Origin: Limnohabitans sp. T6-5
GTDB lineage: Bacteria; Pseudomonadota; Gammaproteobacteria; Burkholderiales; Burkholderiaceae_C
Assembly: GCF_003063315.1 (NCBI RefSeq)
Contig: NZ_NERV01000006.1
Span: forward strand, 1 to 64,000
DNA: 64,000 bases
Direction of reading: 5' to 3'
Shown here: piece after piece, positions 44,701 through 53,665 of the stretch
Position numbering within the stretch: position 1 is the first letter of the stretch
Layout of the letters: each line of letters begins with the position of its first letter
Notes under the pieces: model-generated
What the model saw: only the letters and a program-made list of their open reading frames with translations
Databases searched by the model: none
What the model was told of the DNA's origin: nothing
Position numbers and translations under genes: made by a program

Positions 44701-47150
44701 CAGGTGCGGCCAATACCAGCGCGCTCACCGGTATCCCCGAGGCTTATTACGACAAGCAAGTCACTGCGGCCACGACCACAGGCGCGGTGATTGACCAACA
44801 CCTGTACTACAGCGAAGCGGTGGCCAGTGCCAACAGCGGCACCATCATGCGTGTGCAGTTGCCCATGGGGGGCACGGTGCCGCCGGTCGCAGGCGACACC
44901 TTGACCGTGACCTGGGGCGGTGTGACGCTCAGCAGCTATACGCTGACAGCGGCCGACATCACCACCAACAAGTTTGTGGACATCACGGTGCCTTTCAGCA
45001 CCATCGACAGCCAGGCTTTTGGCACGGTGCCGGTGACGGCGACGGTGACCAGTGTGGCCTCGGGCAACACATCGCCAGCGGCCACGGTGAACGTGACCTG
45101 GGCTTATGACTTGCCGCTGGGCGACTTGACCGCCTTGAGCGCAGGCTTCGCCATCAACGGCGCGGGAGCCAGCGAAAAAATCGGCTACAGCGGTTTGCCA
45201 ACAGGTGCTGTAAACGTCGGTGACGTGAACGGCGACGGTTACGACGACGTGATGATTTCTGAAACCGGAACAACGCGCTACGTGGTGTACGGTCGTCCTG
45301 GCTTGGCGACGGTGGAGTTGTCCTCCATGAGCGTTGCAGGAAACACCGATGGCTTCATCTTGACCGGCGGAGCCCCTACCAGCACCCGTGCAGGCGATAT
45401 CAACGGTGACGGCTTGAACGACATTGTCGTGATGGTCGGCGGCACCTCCGCCTATGTGGTGTACGGCAGCACCGCCAGCATAGGCAAAGTTGCCTTGACT
45501 GCTTTGGCGGCCAGTTCTGGCTTCAAGATCACCTACGCCGCCGGTGCCGGGTCTAACAACCTGTTGGTTTCCCCCAGCGTGGTGGGCGACGTCAACGGCG
45601 ATGGCTATGACGACATCTTGTTCAACTTATCCGATACCGCAACCTCGGGCAACTTCTTGCTTTACGGCGGCTCTGGCTTGAGCAACATGACCCTGCCCGC
45701 ATATTCTGCCGCCGGCACGGCCAGCAATGGCTTCTTCATCACGCCAGCGTCCGGTCTCTCCGGTGGTCAGGTCGCCACCATGAGTGGGGATTTCAACGGT
45801 GACGGCTACAACGACTTTGTCTTGTTTGGGTACAACGGCACTGTAGCCACGACCAGTTACGTCTATTTCGGTGGCTCTAACCTGACGGGCGTCAACGCCA
45901 CGTCCCTCAACACTGCAGGCAATGGCCGTGGCTTTGCCATCAACGGTCTGACCGGTGGTAACACCGCGTTCTTTGGCACCAATGCAGGTGACATCAACGG
46001 CGACGGCTTGGAAGACATGATCTTCAACGACAAGGATACGCGCGCCTTTGTGTTGTTTGGCAAGACCGATACAAGCCCAGTTAACGTCGCTGCTTTGACA
46101 GCAGGCAGTGGGGGCTTCATCATCAACGCCGGTAATTCAGCGACCAGCGCAGGCTATCTGTACGACGTGGACGCCATTGGTGACTTCAACGGTGACGGCC
46201 TGGCCGACATGGTGGTGGCTGACCACACGCTGAGCATCAACGGCTCTGCCGTGGGCGGTGACTATGTGGTCTTTGGCCGCACCAGCACATCGGCCCTGAC
46301 GCTGAACAACCTGGCACCGTCCGAAGGCTTCCGCATCGACGGCCCATCGGGTTCACCCGCTGCAGGTTACACATCGACCGCTGCGGGCGATGTGAACGGT
46401 GACGGTTTTGCCGACATTTTGGTGATGGCTTACACCGACACGCCAAGCACCGGTACACGTTCACAAGCGGGTATTGGTCGCGTGGTGTTTGGTGGTGTGA
46501 ACCGCTTGAACGACATGACCTTCCAGGTCAGCAATGGCGACGCCATCGGCACCACCGGTGCCGATACGTTGACAGGCACCAGCGGTGCCAACCAGCTGGT
46601 GGCCGGTGACGGCAACGACACCTTGGTCGGCGCAGGCGGCGCAGACGTGCTGTATGGCGGCCGAGGTGACGACATCTTCGTGCTGAACGCGGACAACGTG
46701 GCGCAGCTGGGCAAGTCGGGCACGAGCCAGAACATCGAGCGCATCGATGGCGGCGCGGGCATCGACACGATCAAGCTCGACGGCACAGGCCTGGTCCTGG
46801 ACCTGACAGCGGTGGCCACCACAGCGGTGCAAAACATCGAAAAGGTGGACCTGACCGGCAGCGGTGATAACACGTTCAAGCTGAACCTGACCGACATCCT
46901 GCAACACGCCACCAGCTCAAACGTGTTCAACGCCAGCAACACCACCAGCGGCCTGGCCACGACAGTGTCCAAAAACCAGCTGATGGTCGACGGCGACACC
47001 GGCGACAAACTGGTCCTGTCCGACCTCACCAACTGGACCGCTGACGCCACCAACGTCGTCGCCAATGGCCACACCTACGTTGCCTACAACCACAACACCT
47101 CAGCAGCCCAACTGCTGATCGACGACCACCTGCTGGTGAGCCAGGTGTAA
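17742..47150 (+). CDS. Giant 9802-residue Ig-like/FG-GAP/RTX surface protein
   Basis: One frame of 29.4 kb without a stop encodes a protein of roughly 0.9-1 MDa. In order: a Ser/Thr-rich start without a Sec signal; ten Ig-like domains ([13 protein letters not shown]) up to about residue 1720, seven of them consecutive; about 43 Ig-like domains of about 100 residues ([31 protein letters not shown]) to residue 5050; a segment with two jelly-roll-like domains (NGSFEL to 5417, [11 protein letters not shown] to 6237), each followed by a tail [20 protein letters not shown]; then three modules (7023-9802) of seven FG-GAP repeats, three RTX nonapeptides and a tail. The C-terminal 150 residues nearly match the other giant protein. 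Type I secretion and cell-surface adhesion or matrix function are inferred. It is very rich in Thr, Pro, Ala and Gly, and cysteine is almost absent. Confidence 0.9.
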   Translation: MTDTTSNSTPSTTNTVTQTTTGLTMNDSTTPFIAIAASKTNLSVGETTNLSFTLSQASTNFSAADVTAIGGSLSNFAGSGTSYSATFTPSANVSSAFVMVGSDTFSNATGTLNKDGADANNAASFSVGLLCNTNAPADTTAPTVMISNTKTRVRPGDTDLITFTLSEASSNFTQSDVTVIGGTLSGWTQSATNPLVYTATFTPNANALSAALFIASESFTDAAGNFNQDGMELNNMASIAIQCKIDTTPPTIVVTADQTALAAGQTAVVTFTLSELATDFTAADVTVMGGTLSGFAQSATNPLVYTATFTPAAGNTSATVHVDSNKFTDASGNQNADGADANNTASLTLNLDTTPPTVIVSSLKSSLGAGETATVTFTLSEASVNFTAADVTVTGGTLSNFSGSGTSYTATFTPTAGASTASVKVDSNRFTDAAGNNNADGADANNTVSFNLDSTPPTIIVSTDKVDLLQGQTATITFTLSEASSNFTLGDISVTGGTLSNFQGSGTSYTATFTPTATGSSAMIVVSSNTFTDAAGNNNKDGADINNAVSLKTNCPPETTPVTPPAADTTPPTIALASDKDILNTGETATVTFTLSEASTDFTLADITAIGGTMSNLVHSATNPLVYTATFTPFATTLGAMVLVSSDRFTDAAGNFNKDGAELNNAVSLGFNCAVADATPPTIAISAFKTVLAAGEVTTVTFALSEDSTDFTLSDITVIGGTLSNFTGSGKVYTATFTPSATARSAALFVSSDTFTDAAGNLNKDGADLNNAWSFGLQCTPTTPVAPSAPAAILNAISDSGTQGDNTTTDNTPTLSGTGTPGDTISIKDAAGNVIATAVVAANGTWMATPVNPLPVGLNNLSVIETSPAGLASAPTALPLTIQSAVVPPTPVAPSAPAAILNAISDSGTQGDNTTTDNTPTLSGTGTPGDTISIKDAAGNTIATAVVAANGTWQATPATALPQGLNNLSVIETGPTGLASAPTPLPITIDSAAPTIAVSAPKGVLAAGEATTITFTLSDAASDFSVSDITVIGGTLSGFAKSPTNPLVYTATFTPTAGAHSAMVFVGNDKFTDASGNLNQDGAELNNLASFSINAAAVTPVAPAAPAAILDPISDSGAKGDQLTNDTTPTISGAGTPGDTIAIKDAAGNVIATTVVLPNGTWTATPLNPLPQGLNNLSVVETSPAGLSSPATPLPITIDSVAPSPLGAILNPISNSGLTTDNITNDTTPTISGSGTPGDTIAIKDAAGNTIATAVVAANGTWTATPANPLPQGLNNLSVVETSPTGATSTAQLPIVIDSAAPTIALSTNASALTTGQAATVTFTLSEASADFTAADITVIGGTISGLTQSPTNPLVYTATFTPAAGASSAAVLVTSNKFSDAAGNINLDGADTNNALSYSITAGPALTPLTAAIDPTSDSGTKGDGKTNDTTPTLSGTGTPGDTIAIKDAAGTVIATATVGPNGTWTATPANPLPQGLNNLSVVETSPTGATSTQPLPITIDSTGPTAPGAILDPISDSGNKGDQATTDTTPTLSGTGTPGDVITVKDPQGNVIATATVQPDGTWAATPVNPLPQGLNNLAITATDPDGNTSAPTALPVTIDSVAPAAPAGTLAAISDTGVVGDKTTADTTPTLSGTGTPGDTITIKDPAGNVIATAVVAANGTWAATPATALPEGLNALTMTATDPAGNVSPSAPLPVTIDSVTPSVIVSANKSLLAATDTATVTFTLSDATSDFTAADITVMGGTLTGFAQSPTNPLVYTATFTPAAGAQSAMLFVTSDKFTDATGNLNKDGADNNNIASFSISATPVAPAPAAPAAILDPISDSGTLGDKTTTDTTPTLSGTGVPGDTITVKDPLGNVIATATVAPNGTWAATPVNPLPLGTNNLSVTETNPAGNTSAPTPLPITIEAGAGPVAPTAPAAQLDIVSDSGKLYDNTTNDSTPVLSGTGTPGDTITIKDPTGKVIGTAVVDATGSWAITPTTPLAEGLNNLSVTATNPAGLTSPATPLPVTVDTSAATLVAALDPTSDSGTLGDKTTSDNTPTLSGTGTPGDTITIKDATGAVIGTAVVTPTGSWSVTPTTALPLGLNALTATATDPAGNTSAPAPLPVTIVPGTIGAPVAKLDLSSDTGTVGDSTTTDTTPTLSGTGTPGDTIAIKDPQGNVIATATVAPDGTWAATPTTALPLGLNALTVTETNPTSGVTSPAAPLPVTIQALPAGTLTATLAATSDSGVVGDSITNDTTPTLNGTGIPGDTIAIKNAAGQVIATAVVQPNGTWTATPTTPLPSGINTLLVTATSPSGTVIDAVLPVTIVIDAVVPASPTAVLDPTSDSGKLLDSTTNDNTPTLSGAGTPGDTITIKDPTGKVIGTAVVDAAGHWAVTPTTALPDGTIALAVTATDPAGNTSAPTPLPITIDTTAPAAPAAVLDPTSDSGKLLDSTTSDNTPTLSGGGATPGDTITIKDPQGNVIGTAVVAANGTWAVTPTTALPDGLINLAVTATDPAGNTSAPTPLPITIDTTGPAAPAAVLDPTSDSGKKLDSTTNDNTPTLSGAGATPGDTITIKDPQGNVIGTAVVAANGTWAVTPTTALPDGLINLAVTATDPSGNTSAPTPLPITIDTTGPAAPAAVLDPTSDSGKLLDSTTNDNTPTLSGAGATPGDTITIKDPQGNVIGTAVVAANGTWAVTPTTALPDGLINLAVTATDPAGNTSAPTPLPITIDTTPPAAPAAVLDPTSDSGKLLDSTTNDNTPTLSGGGATPGDTITIKDPQGNVIGTAVVAANGTWAVTPTTPLPDGLINLAVTATDPAGNTSAPTPLPITIDTTPPAAPAAVLDPTSDSGKLLDSTTSDNTPTLSGAGATPGDVITIKDPQGNVIGTAVVAANGTWAVTPTTALPDGLIPLSVTATDPSGNVSAPTPLPITIDTTPPAAPAAVLDPTSDSGKLLDSTTSDNTPTLSGAGATPGDTITIKDPQGNVIGTAVVAANGTWAVTPTTPLPDGLIPLSVTATDPSGNVSAPTPLPITIDTTAPAAPAAVLDPSSDSGKLLDSTTNDNTPTLSGGGATPGDVITIKDPQGNVIGTTTVAPDGTWAVTPTTPLPDGLINLAVTATDPSGNVSAPTPLPITIDTTPPAAPGAVLDPTSDTGTVGDKTTTDTTPTLSGTGTAGDLITVKDPQGNVIGTAVVAANGTWSITPTTALPLGLNALTATATDPSGNVSAPAPLPVTIEAPATAPAAPAAVLDPTSDSGKLLDSTTSDNTPTLSGTGTPGDTITVKDPQGNVIATAVVAANGTWAATPTTALPDGLINLSVTETNPAGLSSPATPLPITIDTTPPAAPAAVLDPTSDSGKKLDSTTNDNTPTLSGAGATPGDTITIKDPQGNVIGTTTVAPDGTWAVTPTTALPDGLINLAVTATDPSGNVSAPTPLPVTIDTTPPAAPTGLLDPISDSGTKLDKTTNDTTPTLSGQGTPGDTITLKAPDGTVLGTAVVDATGKWSITPTTPLAEGPNALTITATDPAGNTSAPAPLPVIIDTTAPATTGAGGLTAVLDPTSDSGALGDKTTNDTTPTLSGTGTPGDTVTIKDAAGNLIGTATVLANGTWSVTPTAPLPTGSVPLVVTATDPAGNTTASAPLVLVIAVDTAGPAAPAAVLSAPSDSGVKGDGTTNDTTPTITGTGTPGDTITLKDPQGNVIATATVQPDGTWAATPTTPLPEGPIALAITATDPAGNTSPATTLPLVIDSLAPAAPVANLADTSDSGVLGDKTTNDTTPTIDGTGTPGDTITLKAPDGTVLGTAVVAPDGTWAITPTTALPEGLNNLTATATDPAGNTSAPATLPITIDTTPPATTGAGALTAALDPTSDTGTKGDNTTSDSTPTLSGAGNPGDVIAIKDATGTVIGTAVVDASGHWSITPTTPLPTGSNPLSVSATDPAGNTVTNPLLVTVVVDTAGPVAPAAKLDPISDSGTVGDNTTNDNTPTLSGSGTPGDTITIKDPQGNVIATAVVQPNGTWAATPTTALPDGINNLAITATDPAGNTSAPTALPLVIDTTPPAPAAPGAVLDPVSDTGTKGDSTTSDNTPVLSGTGTPGDTITIKDPQGNTIGTAVVAANGQWSITPTTALPEGLNNLSVTETNPTGQTSAPTPLPITVDTSVPTGVTANDQNANPDGVILAGTVPASYTVGDVLTVTVNGATYNVTPDALGNWTLNVTGPNAATPASGTLGAFTSGQTYPVVATVTDAAGNIATDPATLSVNDTIPVVSLNAVTDTGTPGDGITTDNTPTFSGTGTPGALIEIKDKDGQVVASATVDASGNWSATPTTALPEGQSQLSVTATVGGVTSPATTSPVTVDSVAPAAPTGALDSASDSGKLGDATTNDTTPVLSGTGTFGDLITIKDASGQVIGTAIVDAAGQWSITPTAPLKEGLNALQVNATDPAGNVGPFGPLPVTVDTTAPAAPAAVLDPISDSGKLGDSTTSDTTPTLSGGGATPGDTITIKDVQGNVIGTAVVDAAGKWSITPTTPLPEGTNALSVTATDPAGNTSAPTPLPVTIDTTAPANTGAGALTAALDPLSDSGTQGDNTTNDTTPTLSGSGTPGDTIAIKDANGNVIGTAVVAANGSWSVTPTTPLASGSNALSATATDPAGNTITSPLTVTVVIDPNAPAAPAAVLNPATDSGTLGDSTTTDTTPTLSGAGATPGDTITIKNPQGAVIGTAVVAPDGSWSVTPTTPLSEGLNNLAVTATDPSGNVSPSTTLPVTIDTTAPVGLIAVLDPTSDTGTKGDNTTSDNTPTLSGKGEPGDVITIKDAQGNVIATTTVAADGTWAATPTTALPEGINAMSVTATDPAGNTSTNPLVITVVVDTLAPVAPAAKLDPGSDSGTAGDNSTTDTTPTLSGAGTPGNVITIKDPQGNVIGSAMVAPDGTWAITPTTPLPTGTTPLAITATDSSGNVSPATTLPITIEAAAVAPAAPAAKLDPITDSGTVGDSSTTDTTPTLSGTGTPGDTITIKDPAGSVIGSATVAPDGSWAITPTTPLPTGTNNLSVTQTSPQGLTSPATALPVTIEPNTATFSSMTKDSSTGTAHADWTTNDASAGRLLSGHIDHALSAGDTVQVFADGKLIGNAVVNGTEWAITDTNGYNANWTYTAKVVNSANQAGPVVSQVVTLEAPTLAAPVITNVGEDGTYAVSVANNATTADNTLAVKGTGVAGSTISLYDNTSGNLVKTGVLVDANGQWSADITGTILSNGTHNFYALQTNTEGAVSVLSNQYAVKIDANIAVNGSFELAPKPVSGNFQTYTTGVLGWTIAAGSVDIISSPNSFGPMAQSGSQYLDLGGLAPGVIYQDISVVAGQTYSWNFSHILFQAAEKFTFGLTGATTFSQQYTSAANWTTVSGTFVATSNTVRMKFTDIDSNNLPGIGLFLDDIGLKQTSILEADGSLVAGQAMLADANTLNFSTGALSTLGANDTIVATSTALQTALSTGGGYIDGGSGIDTLKLAAGTTLDLVALTHNQTVKTIQEIEVFQLQGTSKVTLDANNVLSLGGTELAGYSFTATTQTAIGNIAATGSTSSVGKVQFVVNGTLTDTVDMSGLAVDGVTGTAGVQGNTGLTGQWDYKGQVVLGGKTYKIYDHSTTQGQLLIELPINTIIAGPDAPKGVLDPATDSGTKGDSSTTDTTPTISGAGGTPGDTITIKDPQGNVIGTATVAPDGSWAVTPTTPLPAGTTPLAITATDANGQTSAPATLPITIEAVAPAAPAAKLDPITDSGTVGDSSTTDTTPTLSGTGTPGDTIKITDPQGNVIGSATVAPDGSWAVTPTTPLPAGLNNLSVTETNTAGQTSPATALPITIEANTATFSSMTKDSSLTAANADWTTNDASAGRLLSGHIALPLGTGDTVQVFADGKLIGNAVVNGTEWAITDTNGYNANWTYTAKVVNSANQAGPVTSQLVTLDTTEAAPVITGVLDSAQVSVGATGANAANTAPTANTLSSVSGTGVAGDTIVLYDNTYNNVVGSAVVGTDGKWTVNSLTGTSNSGNSFVAVQVDTLGNQSVSSNMWTVPQLSNAIVNGDFSAGNTGFTTSATYVTSMNYGIPCYSISTVSATPPAIAALTTSAVSTYSHGTWYDKTVAATNATDAQGLYSGKYFVASLDGLGTATAPYKIWSENINVVQGQTYEFTFDYMTQYFKVVSDQGGRTAMDIVIDGETVMTTRALTLGKVFISYTATATGSIPLLFQTYSKLNASDLSFDNLSFKPVAPVVSLTAGGSGASPNPDTLTYTGGVLDSMDGVDTISAGTNLQTLLAAGGSMLDGGAKVDTLKLAAGTTLDLVALTHNQTVKTIQEIEVFQLQGTSKVTLDANNVLSLGGTELTGYSFTATTQTAIGNIAATGSTSSVGKVQFVVNGTNTDTVDMTGLAVDGVTGTAGVQGNTGLTGQWDYKGQVVLGGKTYKIYDHSTTQGQLLIELPINTVIAGPDAPKGVLDPATDSGTKGDSSTTDTTPTISGAGGTPGDTITIKDPQGNVIGTATVAPDGSWSVTPTTPLPTGTTPLAITATDANGQTSAPATLPITIEAPAVAPAAPAAKLDPATDSGTKGDSSTTDTTPTLSGTGTPGDTIKITDPQGNVIGSATVAPDGSWAVTPTTPLPLGANALSVTETGPTGLSSPATALPITIEPTVGPQVSITSITNDTGTSSTDALTKDTTPTISGTSDQPNRPITVTIGSVSYNVMTDASGNWSVDTGVATPITGTFDKAVGFGDGLKDISVSLTATDGTVGTATGKVTIDTTTNITVTSVAGDAVAATGTTGLNGTFSLLERGFDTATYTLNGTVTTPPVVSGTTEADVGSKVTLTLNNQTYTATVVAGVSGQPNTWAYTLSEADAKALNHGTTYAITTSVTDLAGNTATDNNNAMVVDIAPPDVPTVNLQPNLATLTPTITGTAKKLDTTGATINLVTGDTVTVVLKDYAGTAIGTYTLTVGATNVTTGTGANTELSFDKTTGAWTLGLPLTGTGAGVPALPGAGTYNVDVTTTVSNGAGGTVTRTDISTKELIMAPTAPTISATAWAATGAGSTSDLTGIPEANYALQTATMPATTPSAAVDSALYNSEVFGTGTVMRVQLPMAGAVPPKAGDSVLLDWGTATPISHVLTAADITAKYVDFTVPEATIRSQGYGIASVSAQIVTATGTASALAKVDVNFAFDLPLAMPGDPTTPTYGYVMNGGGSAGTTNAANNQFDAAGGTVVSVGDLNGDGLDDVLVTDSANYKSYVVYGHTGTNKVELSTLDAGSTTQGFAISSPGYMGRLYYNSASTDFNGDGLNDIMLTMAKSAVNPDGGGNRVFVVYGRTDGSVVDVSKIEGGTAVSQGFMLTDANTRAELGDNNYTYAGATQYSQPRFGGYGLPSNIGMFDAGDVNGDGINDFIVGENWANDTTNGRAFVMFGTTGTNTPNVVLPHMSTNPTSMTNGFFINGNGPETAGSVGGGGDVNGDGLADLVVAGTTGAAAGSAYVVFGKANGTTLSMSSLSAAGNTSGFKITDAVQGLDPAGVDQTPKIQILGDVNGDGLDDVSITEYDRAVVVFGKADGSSVSASAIAAGTSSAGFVVKGSSALDGYMGFLSNVGDMNGDGLDDMAVNTSRGHSYIVFGQTGSSAVNLTVPNINQFVPIANEVKPLIKNNFPSTSMITAAGDVNGDGFADLMVGVAFADPDTTDAILEGQTYVVFGGFSEVSSAVIQASNGDIIGTTAADTLTGTSGNNQLIAGDGNDTLIGGGGADVLYGGKGNDVFVLNADNVAMLARNAGNAAQAVARIDGGNGIDTIRLDNANLDLSVIRNAAIDDIDRFDLNGRSNTLKMSKLDVIDLASENNNFNTTTGWVASATGGATNWGAINSYAQVVVDGDNTNTLSLGATWNNIGTVENSGKIYKVLQSATGNAQVIVYNDVKLILAPTPLTNLNELASGLTLSEANSDGNTPVAISLASTGAVAGNTLQLNWGGQTISYTLTAADIAAGTANVPVPTATLTTVTALGTAGNVGVGVTLLDGTTAISASDTLPVAVNFVQPNAPTISATTWSATATSTMDGIPEANFDKHATPFASITSATLDNKLYYSEVQNTADAGTIVRVQLPTAGVVGATNPALAGDKLTLVWGDQTLSSYTLTAADITAKYVDITVPFATIDSQAFGTVVVGVQLTSGVSGNTANAPSLNVDWTYDLGLDTINTVGGGFNINGRAASDKTGVSSQSAGVVNLGDVNGDGYDDFAVRDGVAGANNSLYVVYGHSGVNNLELSTLQTAGNSNGFIVSGLNGSFVSTAGDINGDGLNDVVLNSASTTAYVVLGKTSSPGTVAFSNFAPSNGYTITTSAALENASVIGDVNGDGYDDVLMKFGTGFSAQPNYVMYGSSSTSNITLPTVMSGTYSSGFFITSDTGTALGGVIPPISGDFNGDGYTDIAMRSLYISTAGLGEVDVIFGGPNPTGFNASSLSVAGTSRGFAITGMTQHYSVTSMNMGDINGDGLSDLIFNSGSSADPGTQTFVVFGKTDFNNTSLTALAAGSGGFRIMAPGSNWDTDVVGDFNGDGMADMLVSNSNLSVNGVASGGAYLIYGRTGTSGLQLSALAASEGFRIDGICASDATGESISAGGDINGDGFADLVITANTADPINPARADAGITRVIFGGLSRLNATTFQVSNGDAVGTSAADTLTGTAGNNQIVAGDGNDTLVGAGGADVLYGGRGDDTIVINASNITALGTNTGNTTQAIARIDGGNGVDTLEFEGVLDLKAISNVAIQSIERFNMTGTGAALKMGVLDVLTLSEKNNPFNTTTGWTATATGGPANWGAVNTGAQVVVDGTANSDLYLSGSWASVGTVQNNGKTYTVLEDQTKAMAQVLVEGSVKVHLSPSILTSANELASALNIPEANSDGNTPVAISLASTGAVAGNTLQLNYGGQTISYTLTAADIAAGTANVPVPLATLTAVTAVGASGDVPASVTLLDGTTTISAGDPQAIAVNFILPTAPTINNVAWAATGAANTSALTGIPEAYYDKQVTAATTTGAVIDQHLYYSEAVASANSGTIMRVQLPMGGTVPPVAGDTLTVTWGGVTLSSYTLTAADITTNKFVDITVPFSTIDSQAFGTVPVTATVTSVASGNTSPAATVNVTWAYDLPLGDLTALSAGFAINGAGASEKIGYSGLPTGAVNVGDVNGDGYDDVMISETGTTRYVVYGRPGLATVELSSMSVAGNTDGFILTGGAPTSTRAGDINGDGLNDIVVMVGGTSAYVVYGSTASIGKVALTALAASSGFKITYAAGAGSNNLLVSPSVVGDVNGDGYDDILFNLSDTATSGNFLLYGGSGLSNMTLPAYSAAGTASNGFFITPASGLSGGQVATMSGDFNGDGYNDFVLFGYNGTVATTSYVYFGGSNLTGVNATSLNTAGNGRGFAINGLTGGNTAFFGTNAGDINGDGLEDMIFNDKDTRAFVLFGKTDTSPVNVAALTAGSGGFIINAGNSATSAGYLYDVDAIGDFNGDGLADMVVADHTLSINGSAVGGDYVVFGRTSTSALTLNNLAPSEGFRIDGPSGSPAAGYTSTAAGDVNGDGFADILVMAYTDTPSTGTRSQAGIGRVVFGGVNRLNDMTFQVSNGDAIGTTGADTLTGTSGANQLVAGDGNDTLVGAGGADVLYGGRGDDIFVLNADNVAQLGKSGTSQNIERIDGGAGIDTIKLDGTGLVLDLTAVATTAVQNIEKVDLTGSGDNTFKLNLTDILQHATSSNVFNASNTTSGLATTVSKNQLMVDGDTGDKLVLSDLTNWTADATNVVANGHTYVAYNHNTSAAQLLIDDHLLVSQV
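24711..27133 (+). repeat. Eight near-identical 303-bp in-frame repeats inside the giant gene
   Basis: The string GCCGTGCTCGACCC recurs at 24712, 25011, 25314, 25617, 25920, 26223 and onward, almost always 303 bases apart, so each unit is 101 codons. Copies differ at few positions, mostly choices such as KLLDS/KKLDS and GGGAT/GAGAT. Elsewhere in the Ig block the copies are clearly more diverged, so this stretch is a recent tandem amplification and a place where repeat number could change. Confidence 0.85.
32600..37400 (+). repeat. Segmental duplication carrying two different jelly-roll domains
   Basis: Two copies of a unit of about 2.4 kb follow each other. Each contains an Ig-like domain, a shared domain starting FSSMTKDSS (32911 and 35253), a linker domain, a jelly-roll-like domain and a shared tail (34160-34640 and 36610-37090). 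The shared parts are almost identical in DNA. The jelly-roll parts (33530-33990 and 35870-36450) are unrelated by eye except for NG-x-F starts and the L-x-DD/FDNL endings. Confidence 0.75.
38810..47150 (+). repeat. Three propeller/RTX modules at the end of the giant gene
   Basis: Modules run at about 38810-41530, 41531-44370 and 44371-47150. Each has exactly seven GD-x-NGDG-x-x-D motifs by count, then GDGNDTL-type RTX repeats (40917, 43767 and 46609) and a tail. The second and third also begin with the TGAVAGNT Ig-like domain. The tails of the second module and of the first module in the other giant gene (2120-2800) are nearly identical in DNA, which points to gene conversion between the two genes. 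Confidence 0.8.
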
Positions 47151-47163
47151 AGGCAACGAGGCT

Positions 47164-47187
47164 CACCCCGATCTTCGGATTGGGGTG
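47164..47187 (+). terminator. Strong stem-loop 14 bases behind the giant gene
   Basis: CACCCCGAT and ATTGGGGTG pair over 9 positions around a CTTCGG loop. There is no T run after it, so it may be a transcript-stabilising hairpin or a weak terminator rather than a classical intrinsic one. Confidence 0.55.
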
Positions 47188-47221
47188 CGTTGTGGGGGTG
47201 TATGGGTACGCGTTTTGGTCT

Positions 47222-47452
47222 GCGTAGGTCGGCACTCGAAGAGTCCGACGTTGGCTGTTTAACCACCAACGTCGGGGTCTGCGACCACCGACCTACGAAT
47301 ACCGCGCGTCCTCCCCCCGTAGGAGCCAGCCCTGCTGGCGATCAACGCTGGCCAAACCAATGTCGGGGTCTTCGACCACCGACCTACAAAACACCATTGC
47401 CCGAAATGTCGGCACCTCACTTGTAGGTCGGCACTCGAAGAGTCCGACATGT
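47222..47452. repeat. REP elements between the giant gene and the glycosyltransferase operon
   Basis: A full pair (47222-47298) is nearly identical to the one behind the first giant gene (8412-8488). It is followed by a GTAGGAGCCAGCCCTGCTGG element (47318-47347), a GGTC/GACC half (47360-47388) and an ACTC/GAGT half (47421-47452). 47453-47531 has nothing recognisable. Confidence 0.8.
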
Positions 47453-47531
47453 GCGTGATGCATCACCACCGCGCAAACAATCGCGCCGATCAAACTCTGT
47501 ACCGTCTTCAAAAAAACTTCCACCACTATTA

Positions 47532-47751
47532 CCCAATTGGGGGTTTTTTCTTGACGTATTTATCGATATCTTCAGGATCAAATTAATTTAATCACCAAAA
47601 AAGACAGCCAATTTGGTTTTCTAAAAATTCCTTTGATTTTGCGTTTTATGTCAATTTATGGACAAAAACGACGGAGTCGGGCTGTTTGCAGGGTGATGAC
47701 GTTGGATGAAGAGGTTTTTATGACACGGTTTGCAAAGAGAGGGTTTCAAAG
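47532..47751 (+). promoter_or_regulatory. Upstream region of the glycosyltransferase operon, similar to that of the giant gene
   Basis: CCCAATTGGGGGTTTTTT (47532-47549) is followed by TTGACG (47551-47556), ATC-TTCAGGATCAAATTAATT and AAAAAAGACAG, in the same order as at 17247-17320. The distance from GGGGG to TTGACG is 7 bases here and 16 there. No clear -10 box could be placed. A 19-codon upstream frame (47696-47755, ATG ACG TTG) overlaps the glycosyltransferase ATG as ATGA and might couple translation. Confidence 0.5.
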
Positions 47752-48744
47752 ATGAAGCCGACGATTTATTACGCTTGTCGCTTGCCGGTGGCTGCCGGGG
47801 GCGAGTTGGTGAATTTTCAGCATGTGGCGGCTTTGCGGCGCAAGGGGTGGCGGGCTTTTGCGCTGCTCGATGACGGCTCCAAGGTGGCGGTGCCCAGCCG
47901 ACCCTATGCGGTGCCGATGGTGCAGCTGGGCGAGTCGATGTTGTTTCAGCCCGACGATGTGTTGGTGCTGCCCGAGATCACGCCGCCTGCGGCCTGGGAG
48001 AAGTTTGCAGCGCTGCCTTGTCGCAAGGTGATGCACAACCAGAACCCGTATTACACGTACCAGAGTTTCACCTCGATGCAGGCGCTCAATGCCTATGGCA
48101 TGTTGGGCGGGCTGTGTTGCAGCCGCTTCACGGCGCAGATGTTGACGCGTTTGGGCACCACGCTCGATTGGCAGGTGGTGCGGCCTTATGTGTTGCCGGT
48201 GTTTGCGCAGATGGCGGACAAGCCGAAGAAGCGGCAGGTGGCGTTCATGCCACGCAAGCGGCCGGTGGATGCGATGCTGTTGCGTCAGATTTTCAGCAAT
48301 TTGTACCCGCACATGGCCGATGTGCCGTGGGTGGAGATCAGCAACATGGCGCGTCCGCAAGTGGCGCAGGTGCTGGGCGAGTCGCAGGTGTTTGCAAGTT
48401 TGAGCCAGTATGAGGGCCTGGGTTTGCCGCCTCTGGAAGCCATGGCCGCCGGTTCGCTGGTGTGTGGTTTTGACGGGCAGGGCGGACAAGAGTACGCCAC
48501 GCCGGACAACGGTTTTTGGGTGCCCGATGGCGATCTCGAGGGCTTTGCCCATGCGGTGGCCAAGGCGCTTGAGTTGCCCGCTGAGGATGCGCAGATGCGT
48601 GTGCTCAATGGTCAGGCCACGGTGTCGCGCTTTACCGAGTCGCGTTTTGAGCAGGAGCTGGAGTTGGCTTGGCTTGCTTTGCTGGGCGATCAGTCTCAAA
48701 GTTTCATGTTGACCCAGCCTGCAGGAGAAGCGCATGCGAATTAA
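47752..48744 (+). CDS. GT-B glycosyltransferase (family GT4-like)
   Basis: This 330-residue protein has a C-terminal GT4-like signature VFASLSQYEGLGLPPLEAMA, with the E-x7-E pair at residues 221 and 229 that contacts the sugar nucleotide. It is followed by AAGSLVCGFDGQGGQEYAT. The N-terminal half is a variable acceptor-side domain. It should be a cytoplasmic retaining transferase with unknown sugar. GAGAGGG precedes the ATG. It overlaps the FkbM gene by 11 bases, so the two are co-translated. Confidence 0.83.
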   Translation: MKPTIYYACRLPVAAGGELVNFQHVAALRRKGWRAFALLDDGSKVAVPSRPYAVPMVQLGESMLFQPDDVLVLPEITPPAAWEKFAALPCRKVMHNQNPYYTYQSFTSMQALNAYGMLGGLCCSRFTAQMLTRLGTTLDWQVVRPYVLPVFAQMADKPKKRQVAFMPRKRPVDAMLLRQIFSNLYPHMADVPWVEISNMARPQVAQVLGESQVFASLSQYEGLGLPPLEAMAAGSLVCGFDGQGGQEYATPDNGFWVPDGDLEGFAHAVAKALELPAEDAQMRVLNGQATVSRFTESRFEQELELAWLALLGDQSQSFMLTQPAGEAHAN

Positions 48745-49561
48745 CCATTTGATCCAGGCTGATGTGCCGAGCACGCTGGTGCGCTCCGATGCGTCTGCGC
48801 GCTTTTGGATGGATTCTTGCGGTGGCCGCGATCAGGTGGCGCAGCAGATGCAACGCGACGGCTGGCAAGCCTATGAGGCGCCGCTGCCTGATCTGGTGGC
48901 GCGCTGGTGCAGTGCCTTGCAGCCTTTGATGATTGATGTCGGCGCGAACACGGGTTTTTACAGTTTGCTGGCCGCCGCTTGCGGCGCACGTCATGTGCAT
49001 GCCTTCGAGCCGGTCACGGAAATTGTGGAGGTGTTGAAGGCCAATGTGTCCATGTCGGAGTTGTCCGATCGCATCACGCTGCATCAGGTGGCGCTGGGCG
49101 CGCAGGCAGGCGAGGGCTTGTTGTTCATGCCCACGACCGAACATGGTTTGGTGGAGACGTCGGCATCGCTCAATCCGAAGTTTCGCAGTCAGCATTCGGG
49201 CCAGCGGCCGGTGCCGGTGCGCAAGCTCGATGACTTGATGCCGAGCTTGACGCAGGGCATGTCACCAGGACAGCCGCCTTTGCTGATGAAGATTGATGTA
49301 GAGACGGCCGAGTCCGAGGTGTTGACCGGTGCCATGCAGGTGCTGCATCACTGGCGCCCGGCGCTGGTGTGCGAGATTTTGCAGGGCACGGATGTGCGCT
49401 TTTGGCAAGGTCTGGTAGAGCGTTTTGACTATGTGCATTTTGCGATGAAACCGCAGGCGCCCTGGCTGCAGGCCGAGCAGCAGGTGGTGCCCAATGACCG
49501 CGCCCGCGACCATGTGTTTTTGCCCAAAGAACACCTGGTGCAGTGGATGGCTTGTTTGTGA
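48734..49561 (+). CDS. FkbM-family methyltransferase
   Basis: This 275-residue protein binds S-adenosylmethionine through motif I, DVGANTGFYSLLAA (from about residue 69), followed by HVHAFEPV. The C-terminal MKIDVETAESEVLTGA is the typical FkbM IDVEG-like part. Members O-methylate sugars or polyketides. Beside two glycosyltransferases the likely substrate is a glycan. It starts within the preceding gene and ends 65 bases before the GT41 gene. Confidence 0.85.
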   Translation: MRINHLIQADVPSTLVRSDASARFWMDSCGGRDQVAQQMQRDGWQAYEAPLPDLVARWCSALQPLMIDVGANTGFYSLLAAACGARHVHAFEPVTEIVEVLKANVSMSELSDRITLHQVALGAQAGEGLLFMPTTEHGLVETSASLNPKFRSQHSGQRPVPVRKLDDLMPSLTQGMSPGQPPLLMKIDVETAESEVLTGAMQVLHHWRPALVCEILQGTDVRFWQGLVERFDYVHFAMKPQAPWLQAEQQVVPNDRARDHVFLPKEHLVQWMACL

Positions 49562-49626
49562 TGCGTGGCATCGACCCGATATTTTTTCCAATCGTTTAAT
49601 CAAGAACCTATCAAGGAGTGAATGAC

Positions 49627-51957
49627 ATGAACCAAGAGATCACGGATGTGATTCCGAAAGAGTTGACCGCATTGGTCGAGCAAGGTGTGAAGCTGCGCCA
49701 AGAGGGCAAGAACGCAGAGGCGGTGCAGGTGTACCAGCAAGCCGCTGCCATGCCGGGCGCACCCGGTGTGGTGTTTTTCAATCTGGGCAATGCGCTCATG
49801 GATGCGGGCCAGTTGCCTGAGGCGCAAAGGGCTTTGCAAGAAGCTTTGCAGCGTGACCCGACGATGGAGCCTGCGGCTTTGCAGTTGGCACGTTGTTCGG
49901 TGCGCATGAACGATCCCAAGCAGGCGCGTGAGTTGTTTGCGCAGATCCTCAAGGCCAATCCGAACCATTTCACGGCGTGGCTGGAAGCGGGGCATTTGTG
50001 CCGCCAGTTGGGCATTCCGGCGCAAGCCTTGATCAGTTATCAGCGTGCCGTGATCGCGGCGCCAGACCGTTGGGAAGGTTTGCTGTCGCTGGCGCGTGAG
50101 CTGGAAGATGCCGGCCGCTTTGAAGAGGCTGCGGTGCAGTACCACCGCGCTTTGCCCTTGGCCGCAGACAAGGCTGGCGGCATTCGCCAGGTGCACCGCT
50201 TGATGGGGCGTTATCGCCTGGAGCGCGGCGACACGTCGCGTGCGCTGGAATCGCTGCGCCAGACGCTGGGCATGATGCGGATTGAAAAGCCAGAGCCGGA
50301 TGTGAACGAGCGTGCCGATGTGCAGATTGATTTGGGCGAGATTTTGATGCGCCTGGGCTTGCATGCAGAGGCGCACCGTGCGTTTGAGCGTGCTTCGGTG
50401 GCCACGTCCGAGGCGGTGTTGTCGCGTTTGGCGGCGCAGTCGTTTCAAAACAATTTGTGGGTCGAGGCGCAAGAGGTGCTCAAGCGCAATGTGGAGTTGC
50501 ACCCGGACAGCGCCACGGCGTATTGGAATCTGGCGCACTCGTATGCCGAGAGCTGGATGATGGAAGAGGCCATGGAGGCTTTGGCCAAGGCCGAGTCGCT
50601 GGCACCGCAGCCGGGCGCCAAGTCGATGCGCGCTTCGGTGGCGGGGCGTCTGGGCGATGTGGACACGGCCATGCGCTTGTACCGCGAGTTGTCTGATATG
50701 GAAGGGCCGCGTTCGCCGATGCGTTCCAGTGCGGCCATGAGTTCGCTGTACAGCGATGCGATGACGGCCGAAGAAGTGGCTACGTTGCACCGCGAGTTGT
50801 TTGCCGCTTTGGGTGAGGGGGCGCGTGCAGCCAGCTCTTTCAAGAACGAGCGCAATCCGAACAAACGTTTGAAGCTGGGCCTGATCAGTGGTGATTTCCA
50901 CCACCAGCATCCAGTGAATATTTTCATGCAGCCGGTGTTGGCACGTTTAGACAAGCAGCAGTTTGAAGTGACGATTTACCACACGGGTGTCTCGCACGAT
51001 GACCAGACCCAACTGGCGCGCAAGCGTGCGGACCATTGGGTGGCGTGTGCGACGCTGACCGAGGTGCAATTGGTGCGCCGCATCGAGGCCGATGGCATCG
51101 ACATCGTGATGGACCTGGCCGGTCACACCTCTTTGCAACGTGTGGCCATGTATGCGCAGCGCGTGGCGCCGGTGCAGGCGACATTTTTGGGTTATCCCGG
51201 CTCCACCGGTGTGCCCAACATCGACTGGATGCTGGCCGATTCGGTCGTTGTGCCCAAGGGTGCCGAGGCCTTGTGTACCGAGCAGGTCATGCGTTTGCCC
51301 AACACGGTGTTTTGCTATGCGCCCGAGGCCACTTACCCCTATCCGCAGTACAACGAAACACATGCCCAGCGTCCCTTGACTTTTGGCTCGTTCAACAACG
51401 TGCCCAAGCTCACGCCGCACACCATCAAGCTGTGGTCGTCGGTGCTCAAGGCAGTGCCCGATTCGCGATTGCTGCTCAAGGCACCGAGCTTCAAGGACGA
51501 GTCAGCCATCAAGGTGTTCAGCGAACGTTTCGAGAAAGAGGGCATCGACGCTTCGCGCCTGGAGTTCCGTGGCCCGGTCGGCTTGACCGACATGATGGCC
51601 GAGTACGCCGACGTGGACATCGCCCTCGACCCTGTGCCCTACAACGGCGGCACGACCACGCTGCAAGCCATGTGGATGGGCGTGCCGGTGGTGGTCAAGG
51701 AAGGCAACAACTTTGTCTCGCGCATGGGTGCCAGCTTCATGCGCGCCGCCGCGCTGCCTGAGTGGGTGGCCAAAGACGATGCCGAGTACGTGAAGATTGC
51801 TGCCCGCATGGCCAAAGACCGCAAGGCCTTGCTCAAGCTCAAACAAGGCTTGCGCGAGCGTCAACTGGCCCTGCCCGCCTGGAACGTCGACACCTACACC
51901 CGCGACATGGAAAAAGCCTTGCGCAGCATGTGGACGCAGTTCTGCAAGAGCAAATAA
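49627..51957 (+). CDS. TPR-containing GT41 O-GlcNAc transferase-like protein (SPINDLY family)
   Basis: This protein of about 776 residues has an N-terminal half of tetratricopeptide-like repeats (for example FFNLGNALMDAGQLPEAQRA) and a C-terminal GT41 domain. The latter shows ISGDFHHQHPV, DLAGHTSLQRV, APVQATFLGYPGSTG, FGSFNNVPKLTP and YNGGTTTLQAMWMGVPVV, all hallmarks of OGT. GT41 enzymes put sugars on Ser/Thr (OGT, SPINDLY) or Asn (HMW1C, which modifies a giant adhesin). Start at ATG 49627, 8 bases behind AAGGAG, preferred over GTG 49618. Its position after the giant Thr-rich protein suggests that protein as target. Confidence 0.88.
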   Translation: MNQEITDVIPKELTALVEQGVKLRQEGKNAEAVQVYQQAAAMPGAPGVVFFNLGNALMDAGQLPEAQRALQEALQRDPTMEPAALQLARCSVRMNDPKQARELFAQILKANPNHFTAWLEAGHLCRQLGIPAQALISYQRAVIAAPDRWEGLLSLARELEDAGRFEEAAVQYHRALPLAADKAGGIRQVHRLMGRYRLERGDTSRALESLRQTLGMMRIEKPEPDVNERADVQIDLGEILMRLGLHAEAHRAFERASVATSEAVLSRLAAQSFQNNLWVEAQEVLKRNVELHPDSATAYWNLAHSYAESWMMEEAMEALAKAESLAPQPGAKSMRASVAGRLGDVDTAMRLYRELSDMEGPRSPMRSSAAMSSLYSDAMTAEEVATLHRELFAALGEGARAASSFKNERNPNKRLKLGLISGDFHHQHPVNIFMQPVLARLDKQQFEVTIYHTGVSHDDQTQLARKRADHWVACATLTEVQLVRRIEADGIDIVMDLAGHTSLQRVAMYAQRVAPVQATFLGYPGSTGVPNIDWMLADSVVVPKGAEALCTEQVMRLPNTVFCYAPEATYPYPQYNETHAQRPLTFGSFNNVPKLTPHTIKLWSSVLKAVPDSRLLLKAPSFKDESAIKVFSERFEKEGIDASRLEFRGPVGLTDMMAEYADVDIALDPVPYNGGTTTLQAMWMGVPVVVKEGNNFVSRMGASFMRAAALPEWVAKDDAEYVKIAARMAKDRKALLKLKQGLRERQLALPAWNVDTYTRDMEKALRSMWTQFCKSK

Positions 51958-52443
51958 AACCAGCCAGGTCGTTTGGCAATGTCGGACTCTTCGAGTACCG
52001 ACCTACAAAACATCATGGTCTTGTAGGTCGGCGGTCGAAGACCCCGACGTGGGGTAAATGGCCGGGATGGGCGATGGGTCAGCGGTACTCGTAGGTCGGC
52101 GGTCGAAGACCCCGACATGGGTTCGCTTGCCGCTGCTGCCCCTATCGAGCGCAAATGGTCAATTTGCCCATGTCGGACTCTGCGAGTGCCGACCTACAAA
52201 TTCACACCAACACCGACGACAGCACCCATGCCTCTCGTCACCTCTGACGACAGCGCCCATGCCCCCTCGTAGGTCGGCGGTCGAAGACCCCGACGTGGGT
52301 TCGCTTGCCGCTGCTGCCCCTATCGAGCGCAAATGGTCAATTTGCCCATGTCGGACTCTGCGAGTGCCGACATGCGAAATCACCCCAAACGCCTGGCCCG
52401 TCATCGGGCATGATCTGCATTCATATTTCATGAAAGGCATGCC
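51958..52443. repeat. REP block in reverse order with a 178-base tandem duplication
   Basis: Half elements lie at 51977-52009 and 52021-52052. Two copies of a longer unit lie at 52089-52200 and 52267-52379: GGTCGAAGACC hairpin, GGTTCGCTTGCCGCTGCTGC, CCCTATCGAGCGCAAATGG, TCAATTTGCCCATG, then ACTCTGCGAGT hairpin. Read on the other strand, this unit matches the one repeated at 53674-54140, so the two blocks face each other around pcp and the cytochrome gene. Confidence 0.8.
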
Positions 52444-53118
52444 ATGTCCCGCGATGCAACTGTTCGGATTTTGTTGACCGGTTTTGAGCCATTTGGAGGC
52501 CAAAGCGTCAATCCTTCCTGGGAGGTGGCGCGGGCCTTGCAGGGCGCCGATATCTTGGGTGCGCGGGTGTCGGCGGTGCAGTTGCCTTGCGTGTTTGCAC
52601 AAGCCGCAACAACGCTCAACGTCGCCTTGAGCGACTTGCGGCCCCACATCGTGCTGGCGCTGGGTCAGGCTGAGGGGCGCAGCGATTTGTCGGTGGAGCG
52701 TGTGGCGATCAATGTCATGGATGCACGCATTGCCGACAACGCTGGTGATCAGCCGATTGATGTGCCTGTTGTCTCCGGCGCTCCAGTGGCTTACTTCAGC
52801 ACCTTGCCCATCAAGACTTTGGTGGCCGGGTTGAAGGCGGCAGGGTTCCCGTCTTCGGTGTCGCAAACGGCGGGCACCTTTGTTTGCAATCAGGTGTTTT
52901 ATGCCTTGCAGCATGCGTTGGACGGGCGGGGTGTGTGCAGCGGTTTCATGCACTTGCCGTTGCTACCCATTCAGGCGGCCACTTGGCCCGGGCCTGCAAT
53001 GCCGAGCATGGCGCTGGAGGTGCAGCAAGCCGGTGTGTCGCATGCGCTGACTTTGCTGGTGAAGGCTCAACAGCAGGGCTTGGGCGACCTGCACATCAGC
53101 GGTGGCACCCTCAATTGA
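52444..53118 (+). CDS. pcp: Pyroglutamyl-peptidase I
   Basis: This 224-residue cysteine peptidase (family C15) removes N-terminal pyroglutamate from peptides. Visible signatures are LLTGFEPFGGQSVNPSWEVA at the N-terminus, GRSDLSVERVA with the catalytic Glu at 85, TAGTFVCNQVFY with Cys148 and GFMHLPLLP with His170. Length and spacing agree with the family, and it should be a cytoplasmic tetramer. It is bracketed by repeat blocks, and the 118 bases to the cytochrome gene hold no clear terminator. Confidence 0.93.
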   Translation: MSRDATVRILLTGFEPFGGQSVNPSWEVARALQGADILGARVSAVQLPCVFAQAATTLNVALSDLRPHIVLALGQAEGRSDLSVERVAINVMDARIADNAGDQPIDVPVVSGAPVAYFSTLPIKTLVAGLKAAGFPSSVSQTAGTFVCNQVFYALQHALDGRGVCSGFMHLPLLPIQAATWPGPAMPSMALEVQQAGVSHALTLLVKAQQQGLGDLHISGGTLN

Positions 53119-53236
53119 GTGCCGATGAAGACAAATCAATCAAGCTGTCAGATTGATTGATTTGTGCGCGCTGGCGTACTGAGGCGAGTGGGTGTTTTTT
53201 CGAAGATGAGTGCTTCACTCATTTTGGAGCTATTCC

Positions 53237-53665
53237 ATGAAACACCCCCCTATGAGTCAAGCCTTGATCGCCAGTATTTTGGCGGTCACGTCGTCATCGT
53301 GGGCGCAAACTTCTGCGGCTTTGGGGCGCGCTGATTACAAGGACAATTGCGCCAGTTGCCATGGCGCCACGGGCAAGGGCGATGGCCCGGTGCAGTCCTT
53401 TCTGATCAAACCCCCTTCGGACCTGACCACCATTGCCAGGCGCAACGGAGGCAAGTTTCCAGAAGAGATGGTGTGGGAAGTGATTGATGGACGCTGGTCG
53501 GGCGATACAGGGCCGCACGGTTCGCGTGAAATGCCGGTCTGGGGTCAAGAGTTCAAAGCCCGCGCCATGGGCCAGCCCGGCGATTCCTCAGTCACCGCCG
53601 AATGGTCCGCCCGCAACCGCATCGTGTCATTGCTGAAATACCTGGAGACGATTCAAGTGCGGTGA
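53237..53665 (+). CDS. Periplasmic mono-heme c-type cytochrome
   Basis: This 142-residue protein has a Sec signal peptide (SQALIASILAVTSSSWAQ) and one heme site CASCH (Cys38, Cys41, His42). The context GATGKGDGP is typical of class I cytochromes. Met99 in SREMPVWG is the likely sixth ligand. The start is the ATG behind GGAG rather than an upstream one at 53210. It is a soluble electron carrier, with no oxidase or dehydrogenase partner encoded next to it. Confidence 0.87.
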   Translation: MKHPPMSQALIASILAVTSSSWAQTSAALGRADYKDNCASCHGATGKGDGPVQSFLIKPPSDLTTIARRNGGKFPEEMVWEVIDGRWSGDTGPHGSREMPVWGQEFKARAMGQPGDSSVTAEWSARNRIVSLLKYLETIQVR

